Positions 16,364-26,198 of a stretch of 64,000 bases of DNA are shown piece by piece (within the stretch, counting starts at the first letter, position 1; each line of letters begins with the position of its first letter). The stretch spans positions 124,001 to 188,000 of the forward strand of contig NZ_BOOK01000010.1 of the NCBI RefSeq assembly GCF_016863195.1, read 5' to 3'. The notes under the pieces are model-generated. The model had not been told where the DNA came from, made no database searches, and was given only the letters and a program-made list of their open reading frames with translations. Source of the DNA: Paraplanobispora takensis. GTDB lineage: Bacteria; Actinomycetota; Actinomycetes; Streptosporangiales; Streptosporangiaceae. Position numbers and translations under genes: made by a program.

Positions 16364-17776
16364 ATGGCCGGCACGCTGTCTACGGGCACCCACAGAGAAA
16401 ACATCGGGCACGTCGTCTTCATCACCGCGGCGGCGGCGATCGGGGGCTTCCTCTTCGGCTACGACAGCGCCGTGATCAACGGGGCCGTCACCGGCATCCA
16501 GAAACACTTCGGCGTCGGGCCGGTGGAGACCGGTTTCGTGGTGGCGATCGCGCTGCTGGGCTCGGCGCTCGGCGCCTGGATCGCCGGGGGGCTGGCCGAC
16601 CGCTGGGGCCGGACGAAGGCGATGCAGCTGGCCGCCGTGCTGTTCGCGATCAGCTCGGTGGGCCAGGCGCTGCCGTTCGCGACCTGGGACCTGGCGATGT
16701 GGCGCGTGCTGGCCGGCGTGGGGATCGGCATGGCCTCGGTCATCGGCCCCGCCTACATCGCCGAGGTCGCGCCGCCGGCCTACCGCGGGCGGCTGGGCTC
16801 CTTCCAGCAGCTGGCCATCGTGCTGGGCATCGCGGTCTCCCAGCTCGTCAACTACGCGATCGCGCAGCTGGCCGGGGGCGACGTCAACAACGAGCTGCTC
16901 GGCATGCAGGCCTGGCAGTGGATGCTCGGCGCCTGCCTGGTGCCCGCCCTGCTCTATCTGCTGTTCTCGACGATCATCCCCGAGTCGCCGCGGTTCCTGG
17001 TCGCGGTCGGCCGTACGGACCGGGCGCGCCGGGTGCTGGCCGAGGTGGAGGGCGGGCACATCGACCTGGACACGAGGCTGGCGGAGATCCGGGAGTCGGT
17101 CCACAGCGAACGCCGCACCCGTCTGCGGGACCTGCGCGGCCCGGCGTTCGGGCTGCTGCCGATCGTCTGGATCGGCATCGCGCTCTCGGTCTTCCAGCAG
17201 TTCGTGGGAATCAACGTCATCTTCTACTACTCGGCGTCGCTGTGGCAGTCGGTCGGCATCAACCAGGCCGACTCGCTGCTGATCAGCTTCTCCACCTCGA
17301 TCATCAACATCGTCGGCACGTTCATCGCCATCGCGCTGGTCGACCGGGTCGGCCGCCGGCCGCTGCTGCTGGTGGGCTCTGCGGGCATGGCGGTCTCCCT
17401 GGCCGTGGCCGCCTGGGCGTTCGCCTCCGGGGTGCCGGGCGCGGGCGACACCGTGACCCTGCCGGGCACGGAGGGGACCGTCGCCCTGGTCGCCGCCCAC
17501 GTCTTCGTGCTGTTCTTCGCACTGTCGTGGGGCGTGGTCGTCTGGGTGCTGCTCGGCGAGATGTTCCCCAACCGGATCAGGGCCGCGGCGCTGTCGGTGG
17601 CCGCCGCCGCGCAGTGGGTGGCCAACTGGCTGATCACGGTCTCCTTCCCCTCGCTGGCGGAGTGGAGCCTGTCCGGCGCCTACGTGGGATACGCCCTGTT
17701 CGCGGCGCTGTCGCTGGTCTTCGTACTGCTGAAGGTGAGGGAGACCAAGGGCAGGAAACTGGAGGAGATGGGTTAG
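16364..17776 (+). CDS. sugar/H+ symporter, MFS sugar porter family
   Basis: The 470-residue protein has 12 predicted transmembrane helices. Sugar porter signatures are present: GFLFGYDSAVINGA (helix 1), a GRTKA-type loop 2-3 motif, PESPRFLV after helix 6, QQFVGINVIFYYS in helix 7, GRRPLLL in loop 8-9 and the C-terminal RETKGRKLEE. It probably imports a hexose or pentose with protons. ATG 16364 follows AAAGGA by five bases; upstream in-frame codons are not conserved. The sugar cannot be named from sequence, and no metabolic gene for it is adjacent. Confidence 0.92.
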   Translation: MAGTLSTGTHRENIGHVVFITAAAAIGGFLFGYDSAVINGAVTGIQKHFGVGPVETGFVVAIALLGSALGAWIAGGLADRWGRTKAMQLAAVLFAISSVGQALPFATWDLAMWRVLAGVGIGMASVIGPAYIAEVAPPAYRGRLGSFQQLAIVLGIAVSQLVNYAIAQLAGGDVNNELLGMQAWQWMLGACLVPALLYLLFSTIIPESPRFLVAVGRTDRARRVLAEVEGGHIDLDTRLAEIRESVHSERRTRLRDLRGPAFGLLPIVWIGIALSVFQQFVGINVIFYYSASLWQSVGINQADSLLISFSTSIINIVGTFIAIALVDRVGRRPLLLVGSAGMAVSLAVAAWAFASGVPGAGDTVTLPGTEGTVALVAAHVFVLFFALSWGVVVWVLLGEMFPNRIRAAALSVAAAAQWVANWLITVSFPSLAEWSLSGAYVGYALFAALSLVFVLLKVRETKGRKLEEMG

Positions 17777-17786
17777 GTTCACGCCC

Positions 17787-18338
17787 ATGCCTCCCACGAG
17801 AGCCGAGATCGAGGCCGCCGGGGACCGGACGATCGAGGACGTGCTCGGTCCCTCGCTGGACGTGCTGTTCTGCGGGATCAACCCCGGCCTGTACTCCGCC
17901 GCGACCGGTCACCACTTCGCCCGCCCCGGCAACCGCTTCTGGCCCGCGCTGCACCGCTCCGGCTTCACGCCCCGGCTGCTGTCGCCGGCCGAGCAGGACC
18001 TGCTGCCCTCCTTCGGGCTGGGCATCACGAACGTGGTGGCCCGTCCCTCCGCGCAGGCGGCGGAGCTGTCGCAGGAGGAGTACCGCGAGGGCGGGGTACG
18101 GCTGGCGCGGCTGGTCGCCGAGATCCGGCCCCGGGTGCTGGCGGTGGCGGGGGTGACGGCCTACCGCACGGCGTTCGGGCGGCCGAAGGCGGCGATCGGT
18201 CCCCAGGAGGAGGAGGTCGGCGGCACGGCCGTGTGGGTGCTGCCCAACCCGAGCGGCCTGAACGCCCACTGGTCCCTGGAGCGGATCGCGGGGGAGATGC
18301 GGCGGCTCCGGGAGTCCATCGGACGCCCGGAGGCGTGA
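17787..18338 (+). CDS. mug: Mug/TDG-family G/U mismatch-specific DNA glycosylase
   Basis: The 183-residue enzyme is a family 2 uracil-DNA glycosylase that removes U or damaged bases opposite G. Diagnostic motifs are GINPG (31-35), which holds the catalytic-water Asn, and NPSGLNAH near the C-terminus, which inserts into the DNA gap. FGLGITNVV links them as in Mug. It starts only ten bases after the sugar transporter stop, so it is probably co-transcribed without functional relation. A convergent hairpin terminator ends the unit. Confidence 0.92.
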   Translation: MPPTRAEIEAAGDRTIEDVLGPSLDVLFCGINPGLYSAATGHHFARPGNRFWPALHRSGFTPRLLSPAEQDLLPSFGLGITNVVARPSAQAAELSQEEYREGGVRLARLVAEIRPRVLAVAGVTAYRTAFGRPKAAIGPQEEEVGGTAVWVLPNPSGLNAHWSLERIAGEMRRLRESIGRPEA

Positions 18339-18365
18339 TCCGCCCGGGCTCGCGGGAAGCGTTGT

Positions 18366-18397
18366 ACGGGCCGGCCGCGCGGTGCGGGCCGGCCCGT
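18366..18397. terminator. bidirectional hairpin terminator
   Basis: Perfect 11-base arms ACGGGCCGGCC (18366-18376) and GGCCGGCCCGT (18387-18397) have a ten-base loop. It fills the gap between the convergent mug and DUF1707 genes and ends one base before the DUF1707 stop codon. Confidence 0.65.
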
Positions 18398-18398
18398 C

Positions 18399-19031
18399 TC
18401 AGGGGGTGCCGGAGCGGCTGATCCGCCGGGCGTGACCGCGGTGGTGGATCATCCGGAACAGGCCGATCACCAGCCAGGCGAGGAGCACGAACTTCAGGAA
18501 CCCGAAGCCGCCGCCGATCACCGCGATGACCAGCGCCAGCAACAGCAGCGGCGCGACGGGCGGTCCGCCCCTGCGCGCCGGGTGGCGGTGCCAGCCCGCA
18601 TGCCGGGAGGGGTGCCCGGACCGGGCGGCCCATTCCGCCCGCCACTGCGCCTTCCAGGCCGCGTGGGCGGCATGGTGCTGCGCCTTCCACGCGTTCCGGT
18701 CGGCGTGCCACTGTGCCTTCCAGGCCGCCCGGTCGGCGTGGTGCCGAGCCTTCCACTGGGCCCTCCAGGCGTTCCGGTCGGCGTGGTGCCACGCCTTCCG
18801 GTCCGCCTGGTCGCCTGGTCGCCGCGCCGCGTGGTCCGCGGCGCCGTACAGGTCGGGCAGGTTCTGCCGGGCCAGCGCCAGCTCGTGCCCGGTGCGGGCG
18901 GTCAGCGCCAGGCCGAGGCGCTCGTCGAGCTCCTCGTGGGTCAGCCGTCCCTGGGCGTAGTGCTCGCGCAGGGCGGCCATCGTCGCTTCGCGCTCCGCGT
19001 CTCCGATGCGGAGGTCATCCCCGGGGATCAT
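18399..19031 (-). CDS. DUF1707 membrane protein with Trp-rich 11-residue repeats
   Basis: The 210-residue protein starts with a DUF1707 domain (about 1-62; IGDAEREAT, GRLTHEELDERL, NLPDL), an actinobacterial domain often placed before membrane segments. Residues 76-134 are unusual: an Ala/Trp/His/Arg-rich stretch with an 11-residue period (ADRAAWKAQWH 99-109, ADRNAWKAQHH 110-120, AAHAAWKAQWR 121-131). Two hydrophobic helices (about 159-176 and 178-193) and a basic tail follow. It begins 14 bases after the PadR stop with GGGAG upstream, so the two form an operon. Function unknown; an envelope-associated role is inferred from the domain and PadR partner. Confidence 0.8.
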   Translation of the reverse strand: MIPGDDLRIGDAEREATMAALREHYAQGRLTHEELDERLGLALTARTGHELALARQNLPDLYGAADHAARRPGDQADRKAWHHADRNAWRAQWKARHHADRAAWKAQWHADRNAWKAQHHAAHAAWKAQWRAEWAARSGHPSRHAGWHRHPARRGGPPVAPLLLLALVIAVIGGGFGFLKFVLLAWLVIGLFRMIHHRGHARRISRSGTP

Positions 19032-19045
19032 GCTCACTCCCGTCC

Positions 19046-19822
19046 TCACTCCTCGCCGGGGTCGCCGTCGGCGAGGATCTGGTAGAGCCTGCGGCGGGTC
19101 TCGATCAGCTGCTGCCTGGCCTGGCGGATCTGGGCCTCGGTGCCGGTCTGCAGGATCTGCAGCATGGCGAAGGCGGACTGGCGGCCCAGGTCCATCAGCT
19201 CCCAGGTGCTGTCGTCGACGTCGGGCGTCATCTCCTCCCACGGCGCGCGCACCTCGTCGGGGTGCTCGGTGACGTAGGTACGGCCCGCGTCGGTGAGGCG
19301 GAAGGTCTTGCGGCCGTCGCTCTCCTCCGACAGGACCAGGCCCTCGTCGGTGAGCTGCTGCAGGGCCGGGTAGACCGCGCCGGGGCTGGGCTTCCAGCCG
19401 CCCTGGCTGCGCTCGGCGATCTCCTGGATGATCTGGTAGCCGTTGCGCGGCTCCTCCGACAGCAGGGCGAGGATCGCGGCGCGCACGTCGCCCCGCTTGG
19501 CCTTGCGCCCGCGGCCGAACGGCGGGCGCCCGAACGGGCCGCCGCGGCCACCGGGGCCGCCCCAGGGGCCGCGGCCGAAGTCCCACGGGAAGTCCCCGCC
19601 CCACGGGCCCGAACCCCGCCGGCCGCGGCGGCGGTGTTCATGCGGCCCGCCCTCATGAGGGGCGTGCGGGCCGTGGTGACCCGGCGGGCCCGCGTGGTGC
19701 GTCCTGGTGTGCTGCCAGCCCTCGGCCATGCTGCGCAGGGCCTCCACGGCCTGCTTCATCTCGCGGCGCATCTGGTGGGGGTTCATCCCCCACGGGCCGC
19801 CCATCGCGTGTGCGGATGTCAT
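19046..19822 (-). CDS. PadR family transcriptional regulator with His/Gly-rich N-terminus
   Basis: The 258-residue protein has a PadR winged-helix domain at about 107-180 (DVRAAILALL, GYQIIQEI, GAVYPALQQL, GRKTFRLTDAGR) and a C-terminal helical dimerisation region (about 205-255). The first ~105 residues are a His/Gly/Pro/Trp-rich extension with ten His at about 47-71, which might bind metal. ATG 19822-19820 is preceded by AAAGGAG at a good distance; a start 27 bases further up is possible. PadR proteins usually repress their own operon; here that would include the DUF1707 gene. A palindrome lies between the likely promoter and the start. Confidence 0.88.
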   Translation of the reverse strand: MTSAHAMGGPWGMNPHQMRREMKQAVEALRSMAEGWQHTRTHHAGPPGHHGPHAPHEGGPHEHRRRGRRGSGPWGGDFPWDFGRGPWGGPGGRGGPFGRPPFGRGRKAKRGDVRAAILALLSEEPRNGYQIIQEIAERSQGGWKPSPGAVYPALQQLTDEGLVLSEESDGRKTFRLTDAGRTYVTEHPDEVRAPWEEMTPDVDDSTWELMDLGRQSAFAMLQILQTGTEAQIRQARQQLIETRRRLYQILADGDPGEE

Positions 19823-19847
19823 GGTGTTCTCCTTTGAGGATCTGTCC

Positions 19848-19866
19848 ACGATCGACCTTCGATCGT
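19848..19866. promoter_or_regulatory. candidate PadR operator
   Basis: The perfect inverted repeat ACGATCGA - CCT - TCGATCGT lies 26 bases upstream of the padR start codon. Its position in the 5' leader, downstream of a -10-like TATATC, suits a self-repression site. The link to this PadR protein is inferred from position. Confidence 0.45.
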
Positions 19867-19880
19867 TCTCGACTCTTCAA

Positions 19881-19908
19881 AGATATATCGACAATGTTCT
19901 ACTGCCAA
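19881..19908 (-). promoter_or_regulatory. putative promoter of padR-DUF1707 operon
   Basis: Reading the minus strand, TTGGCA (19908-19903) and TATATC (19887-19882) resemble -35 and -10 elements with a 15-base spacer, slightly short. The -10 lies within an 8-base palindrome GATATATC, which could also be part of a regulator site. The region is much richer in A/T than its surroundings. Confidence 0.3.
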
Positions 19909-20350
19909 CCCCCTTTTGTGCGGACTGTCCTCTCATGGGCGGTCACGGAGGGTGACTTACCTGCCCCCGGGAAAAATAAGTGAGATAGATCACTGGATTC
20001 TCGGCGGATTTCGGAACAAGCACCGAGACCTAGGCGTTACAAATGACATAGACGGGATTCGTTCCGTGCCGGAAGGGCTGGGGGGTGCTTTCGGTGCGGA
20101 ACGGTCCCGTCTGTCGTTTGCGCAGCATGCGGCCCCGTGTCGGCTCCGGGGCGCCGATCGGCCGCCCCGTCCGTCCCCGCGGGGCACCAACCGCCCGCGC
20201 CGTCCGTTCACCTGGTGTGGACATGGGGAATCCTGCCGCGATCCCGGGGGAGGCGACACATCCGGTGCGTCTGCCGCCGTCGTCTGTCCTTCGGGTCGGC
20301 TTTGCCGTACAGTCACCCACCGTGATCTTGTTGGTGGTGATTGAGCGTTG
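19909..20350. other. gene-free region with an A/T-richer stretch
   Basis: I find no credible protein gene in these ~440 bases. Bases 19970-20060 are markedly less GC-rich than the rest of the window. A long hairpin with three G-U pairs lies at 20060-20103 (separate entry), and the remainder up to the hydrolase start shows nothing I can assign. Confidence 0.5.
20060..20103 (+). ncRNA. possible structured RNA hairpin
   Basis: On the plus strand a 15-base stem pairs CGTTCCGTGCCGGAA (20060-20074) with TTTCGGTGCGGAACG (20089-20103) across a 14-base G-rich loop. Twelve pairs are Watson-Crick and three are G-U, so only the plus-strand RNA folds well. It could be the 3' hairpin of a small RNA, or part of a long leader of the hydrolase mRNA. 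A -10-like AATAAG lies at 19975-19980. No known RNA family is recognised. Confidence 0.3.
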
Positions 20351-21076
20351 ATGGGACACACGCACGCGCTGACGGGGGCGATCGCCTGGCTCGGCGTGGC
20401 GCCGACGCTGGCCGCGCTGCCGCTGCTGACCGACTCCTCCAGGTTCGCCGAGACCGGGGTCATGGTGAACGCGCTCAGCCCGGCCGAGTTCGTCGCCGGG
20501 GCGCTGATCTGCGCCGGGGCCGCGATGCTCCCGGACCTCGACCACCCCAGCGCCACGATCGCGCAGACCTTCGGACCCGTCACCTGGGCGCTGAGCAAGG
20601 GGGTCAACTGGCTGGCCGGCGGGCACCGCAACGCCACCCACTCGCTGCTGTTCGCGGTCGGGGCCGGGTTCGGCGCGCACTACCTGGCGAGCAGCCAGCC
20701 GATCGGCCGGGACATCCTCGTCGTGCTGCTGATCGGCCTGGCGCTGCGGGCGATCGGCATCGGGATCCCGGGCAAGAAGTTCGCCTCGGCGATGGTGAAC
20801 ATCGCCATGACCGCCGGGCTGTTCGCGGTGTTCCGCTCCGACAACGTGGGCTACGCCTGGCTGGGGCTCGCGGTCGCGGTCGGATGCCTGGTGCACGTCG
20901 TGGGGGACTGCTGCACCGAGAAGGGCTGCCCGGTCCTGTGGCCGATGAAGCAGCGCTGGCTGCTGCCATGGAAGATCGGCATCAAGACGGGCCGTGCCTT
21001 CGAGCAGAAGTTTCTCGCCCCGGTACTTTCCGTCGTCGTTCTCGGGCTTCTGTACTGGCGTCTCGCGCCACTCTGA
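20351..21076 (+). CDS. YdjM-like membrane-bound metal-dependent hydrolase
   Basis: The 241-residue protein belongs to the YdjM/LexA-regulated membrane-bound hydrolase family (PF04307). It starts MGHTHALTGAIAW, has PDLDHP (about 60-65), GGHRNATHSLL (about 97-107) and HVVGDCCTEKG (about 181-191), the His/Asp-rich metal-binding signatures of this fold, and four to five transmembrane helices. The substrate is unknown. ATG 20351 is preferred over the TTG directly before it. It is flanked by a long gene-free region and the aconitase regulatory region. Confidence 0.85.
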   Translation: MGHTHALTGAIAWLGVAPTLAALPLLTDSSRFAETGVMVNALSPAEFVAGALICAGAAMLPDLDHPSATIAQTFGPVTWALSKGVNWLAGGHRNATHSLLFAVGAGFGAHYLASSQPIGRDILVVLLIGLALRAIGIGIPGKKFASAMVNIAMTAGLFAVFRSDNVGYAWLGLAVAVGCLVHVVGDCCTEKGCPVLWPMKQRWLLPWKIGIKTGRAFEQKFLAPVLSVVVLGLLYWRLAPL

Positions 21077-21092
21077 TCATACTGGTGGGTAA

Positions 21093-21132
21093 CTTGATGT
21101 CGAGATATCTACGGGGATATCTTGACGTCGAG
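21093..21132. promoter_or_regulatory. twin MarR-like palindromes upstream of aconitase
   Basis: Two near-identical imperfect palindromes, CTTGATGTCGAG (21093-21104) and CTTGACGTCGAG (21121-21132), are centred 28 bases apart. TTGATG (21094-21099) and ATATCT (21117-21122), 17 bases apart, could be -35 and -10 elements, so binding would block the promoter. The sites resemble MarR-family operators such as those I recall for TamR at a Streptomyces aconitase promoter. The name of the regulator is inference; no marR gene is in the window. Confidence 0.5.
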
Positions 21133-21161
21133 ACAACCGCTGCAACCTGCGGGGAGCCGAC

Positions 21162-21177
21162 GGTTAGGCATACCTAA
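21162..21177. promoter_or_regulatory. DtxR/IdeR/DmdR-type iron box upstream of aconitase
   Basis: GGTTAGGCATACCTAA contains the perfect inverted repeat GTTAGG-CATA-CCTAAC (21163-21178). Aligned with the 19-base DtxR-family iron box consensus it matches at 14 positions. It lies about 90 bases before the aconitase start. Iron-dependent control of aconitase, an Fe-S enzyme, is biologically sensible; direction (repression or activation) cannot be read from the site. Confidence 0.6.
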
Positions 21178-21267
21178 CTGACATGGGCACTTCCGCGGTG
21201 CGGCAGGATTCAATTGCGCCCCGCAGGCGAGGCGCGCCAGACGACATGGTGATGAGGGAGGCGAATC

Positions 21268-24036
<2,769 letters not shown>

Positions 24037-24093
24037 GCCGGGGGGACGGGGCCCCTCGGGGACCCGCCCATATCGGGGAGACACCCCAGACGT

Positions 24094-24128
24094 GAGCCAC
24101 CCGGCGGCGCACCGCCGCCGGGTGGCTC
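24094..24128 (+). terminator. aconitase terminator
   Basis: Perfect 14-base arms GAGCCACCCGGCGG (24094-24107) and CCGCCGGGTGGCTC (24115-24128) have a seven-base loop, 57 bases after the acnA stop. It overlaps the longest possible reading frame of the next gene, which argues that the frame's 5' part is not translated. Confidence 0.7.
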
Positions 24129-24147
24129 CGTCATGCCCGGCATGCCA

Positions 24148-24193
24148 CGCCCGGGGCGTCACGCCAGAGATGCCGCGCCCGGGGCGTCATGCC
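24148..24193. repeat. two-copy direct repeat upstream of tauE remnant
   Basis: CGCCCGGGGCGTCACGCC (24148-24165) recurs with one change at 24176-24193. It lies between the aconitase terminator and the conserved part of the TauE-like gene, possibly marking the rearrangement that removed that gene's 5' end. Confidence 0.5.
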
Positions 24194-24241
24194 CGGAACA
24201 CGGCCCCGCCCGAGGCGGCGGCACCCGGGGCGATCCAGGTC

Positions 24242-24814
24242 GTGAACGTCACGCTGCCGCTGTTCACCCTCATGGTCGAGTGGCGCCGGGTGGACTGGCG
24301 CGGGCTCGGCTTCGCTCTGCTGGGCAGGCTGCCCGGCAGCCTCCTGGGCGGCCTGGTGGTCGTCTACGTCTCCACCCGGGCCCTGGGCGTCATGGTGGGC
24401 GCCATGGTGCTGGTCGCGGTCGCCCTGACCGTGCGGGCGGCGGCCGTACCGCGCAACCCGGCGACCCTGGCCGGGGCGGGGTTCGTCTCGGGGGTCACCG
24501 GCACCGCGACCGGGATCGGCGGGCCGCCGATGGCCCTGGTCTACCAGAACGCCAAGGGGCCGCAGATCCGCGCCACCCTCGCGATGTTCTTCTTCCTCAG
24601 CGCCGCGCAGTCCCTGGTCATCCTCGCCGTCCTGGGGCGGCTGCCGGCGCGGGCGCTGGGCTTCGGGGCCGTGCTGATCCCGTTCCTGGTCGCCGGCTTC
24701 CTCGTCTCGGGCCCGCTGCGCCGCTATCTCGACGGCGGGCGCGTCAGGGCCGCGATCCTCACGGTGGCCGCGCTTTCCGCGCTGGGCCTGATCCTCCAGA
24801 GCACCCTGGGTTAA
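24242..24814 (+). CDS. TauE/SafE family sulfite exporter, 5'-truncated
   Basis: The frame encodes the C-terminal two-thirds of a TauE/SafE permease (PF01925): from VNVTLPLF through about five transmembrane helices, including GVTGTATGIGGPPMAL, the family's second repeat signature. Family members have ~250 residues and begin with a first GGG-containing repeat; here only ~190 residues show homology. Extending upstream in frame to GTG 24092 runs through the acnA terminator and a Pro/Arg-rich stretch unlike any permease. GTG 24242 is the best remaining start, without a clear ribosome-binding site. This is probably a pseudogene or a half-size protein. Confidence 0.6.
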   Translation: MNVTLPLFTLMVEWRRVDWRGLGFALLGRLPGSLLGGLVVVYVSTRALGVMVGAMVLVAVALTVRAAAVPRNPATLAGAGFVSGVTGTATGIGGPPMALVYQNAKGPQIRATLAMFFFLSAAQSLVILAVLGRLPARALGFGAVLIPFLVAGFLVSGPLRRYLDGGRVRAAILTVAALSALGLILQSTLG

Positions 24815-24829
24815 GCCCGCGTTTCTGGA

Positions 24830-24908
24830 TTGTTACCGGCCACAACAAACTTTCCCTCTGGGAGGTCTGGCGTTCCTGGCCAACGCGGAATACGTTGCCG
24901 CAAACAAC
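24830..24908. promoter_or_regulatory. candidate ROK/XylR-type operators before xylF
   Basis: TTGTT-n9-AACAA (24830-24848, followed by ACT) and GTTG-n7-CAAC (24894-24908) are two inverted repeats about 62 bases apart. The first resembles the GTTTGTT/AACAAAC halves of Bacillus XylR operators. A ROK-family regulator is encoded three genes downstream. Short arms make this tentative. Confidence 0.3.
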
Positions 24909-25018
24909 ATTCAACGGGGCGGTGAGCCGCAACCCGGCCGGGCCGTCCCGATGAATTCGGCATGCCGCACTTCCGACCCCCCACTTCTCGAAGTTCTCGA
25001 AGAAAGGACCCGTGCACC

Positions 25019-26131
25019 ATGCGCAAGGGGATCCTCAGCCTGACCGCCGCCGCCGCGGTGATGACTGTCGGCCTCGCCGCCTGCGGGAGCGACGGTGGCG
25101 ACACCGGCGCCCAGAGCAGCGCCGCCCCCGCCGAGAGCAAGGCCGCCGGAAAGGTCGGCGTCATCCTGCCGGACAGCAAGTCCTCCGCCCGCTGGGAGAC
25201 CGCGGACCGCAAGTACCTGGAGGAGGCGTTCAAGGCCGCGGGCGTGGCCTACGACATCCAGAACGCCCAGGGCGACAAGAACCAGTTCCAGACCATCGCC
25301 GACCAGATGATCACCAACGGGGCCACGGTCCTGATGATCGTCAACCTGGACAGCGGCACCGGCAAGGCCGTGCTCGACAAGGCCAAGGCCCAGGGCGTGG
25401 CCACCATCGACTACGACCGCCTGACCCTCAACGGCGGCGCCTCCTACTACGTGAGCTTCGACAACACCAAGGTCGGCACCCTGCAGGGTGAGGGCCTGGT
25501 CAAGTGCCTCACGGACAAGAAGGCCGAGAAGCCGCTCGTGGCCTACCTCAACGGCTCGCCGACCGACAACAACGCCACGCTCTTCAAGAACGGCTACGAC
25601 GGCGTGCTCAAGCCCAAGTTCGACGCGGGCGAGTACACCAAGGGCCCGGACGAGTCGGTGCCGGAGTGGGACAACACCAAGGCCGGCACGATCTTCGAGC
25701 AGATGCTGACCGAGAAGCCGGACATCGCCGGCGTGCTGGCCGCCAACGACGGTCTCGGCAACGCGGCCATCACCATCCTGAAGAAGAACAACCTCAACGG
25801 CAAGATCCCGGTCACCGGCCAGGACGCCACCGTGCAGGGCCTGCAGAACATCCTCGCCGGCGACCAGTGCATGACGGTCTACAAGGCGATCAAGAAGGAG
25901 GCCGACGCGGCCGCCGCGCTCGCGATCGGCCTGGCCAAGGGGGAGAAGCCCGCGGCGACCGGCACGGTCAAGGACACCGAGAGCGGCCAGGACGTTCCCT
26001 CGGTCCTGCTCGACCCGCAGCCGATCTTCTTCGAGAACGTCAAGGACGTCGTCGCCGACGGCTTCGTGACCAAGGAAGAGCTGTGCACCGGCGACTTCGC
26101 CGCCAAGTGCACCGAGGCCGGAATCCAGTAA
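25019..26131 (+). CDS. xylF: xylose-type ABC transporter substrate-binding lipoprotein
   Basis: The 370-residue lipoprotein has a signal peptide with lipobox LAAC (lipid-modified Cys22), then a periplasmic-binding fold of the sugar-binding family (PF13407). ATIDYDRLTLNGG, YYVSFDN and GVLAANDGLGNAAI match XylF-type D-xylose binders rather than ribose or glucose ones. It is tethered outside the membrane and passes sugar to XylH. ATG 25019 follows AGAAAGGA. A very stable hairpin separates it from xylG, consistent with higher expression of the binding protein. Confidence 0.88.
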   Translation: MRKGILSLTAAAAVMTVGLAACGSDGGDTGAQSSAAPAESKAAGKVGVILPDSKSSARWETADRKYLEEAFKAAGVAYDIQNAQGDKNQFQTIADQMITNGATVLMIVNLDSGTGKAVLDKAKAQGVATIDYDRLTLNGGASYYVSFDNTKVGTLQGEGLVKCLTDKKAEKPLVAYLNGSPTDNNATLFKNGYDGVLKPKFDAGEYTKGPDESVPEWDNTKAGTIFEQMLTEKPDIAGVLAANDGLGNAAITILKKNNLNGKIPVTGQDATVQGLQNILAGDQCMTVYKAIKKEADAAAALAIGLAKGEKPAATGTVKDTESGQDVPSVLLDPQPIFFENVKDVVADGFVTKEELCTGDFAAKCTEAGIQ

Positions 26132-26137
26132 CGCGCA

Positions 26138-26180
26138 GGCGGGGTACGGCCGGCGTCCCCTCCGCCGGCCGTACCCCGCC
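26138..26180 (+). promoter_or_regulatory. 18-bp hairpin between xylF and xylG
   Basis: GGCGGGGTACGGCCGGCG (26138-26155) pairs perfectly with CGCCGGCCGTACCCCGCC (26163-26180) across a seven-base loop, starting six bases after the xylF stop and ending before the xylG ribosome-binding site. It probably acts as partial terminator or 3' stabiliser of a short xylF mRNA; it lacks a U-tract. Confidence 0.65.
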
Positions 26181-26198
26181 GCACCTGAGGAGCCCCAT

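Noticed and set aside
24092-24241. 5' extension of the TauE-like frame to GTG 24092
   Set aside because: It runs through the perfect 14-base aconitase terminator and encodes Pro/Arg-rich sequence without resemblance to a permease.
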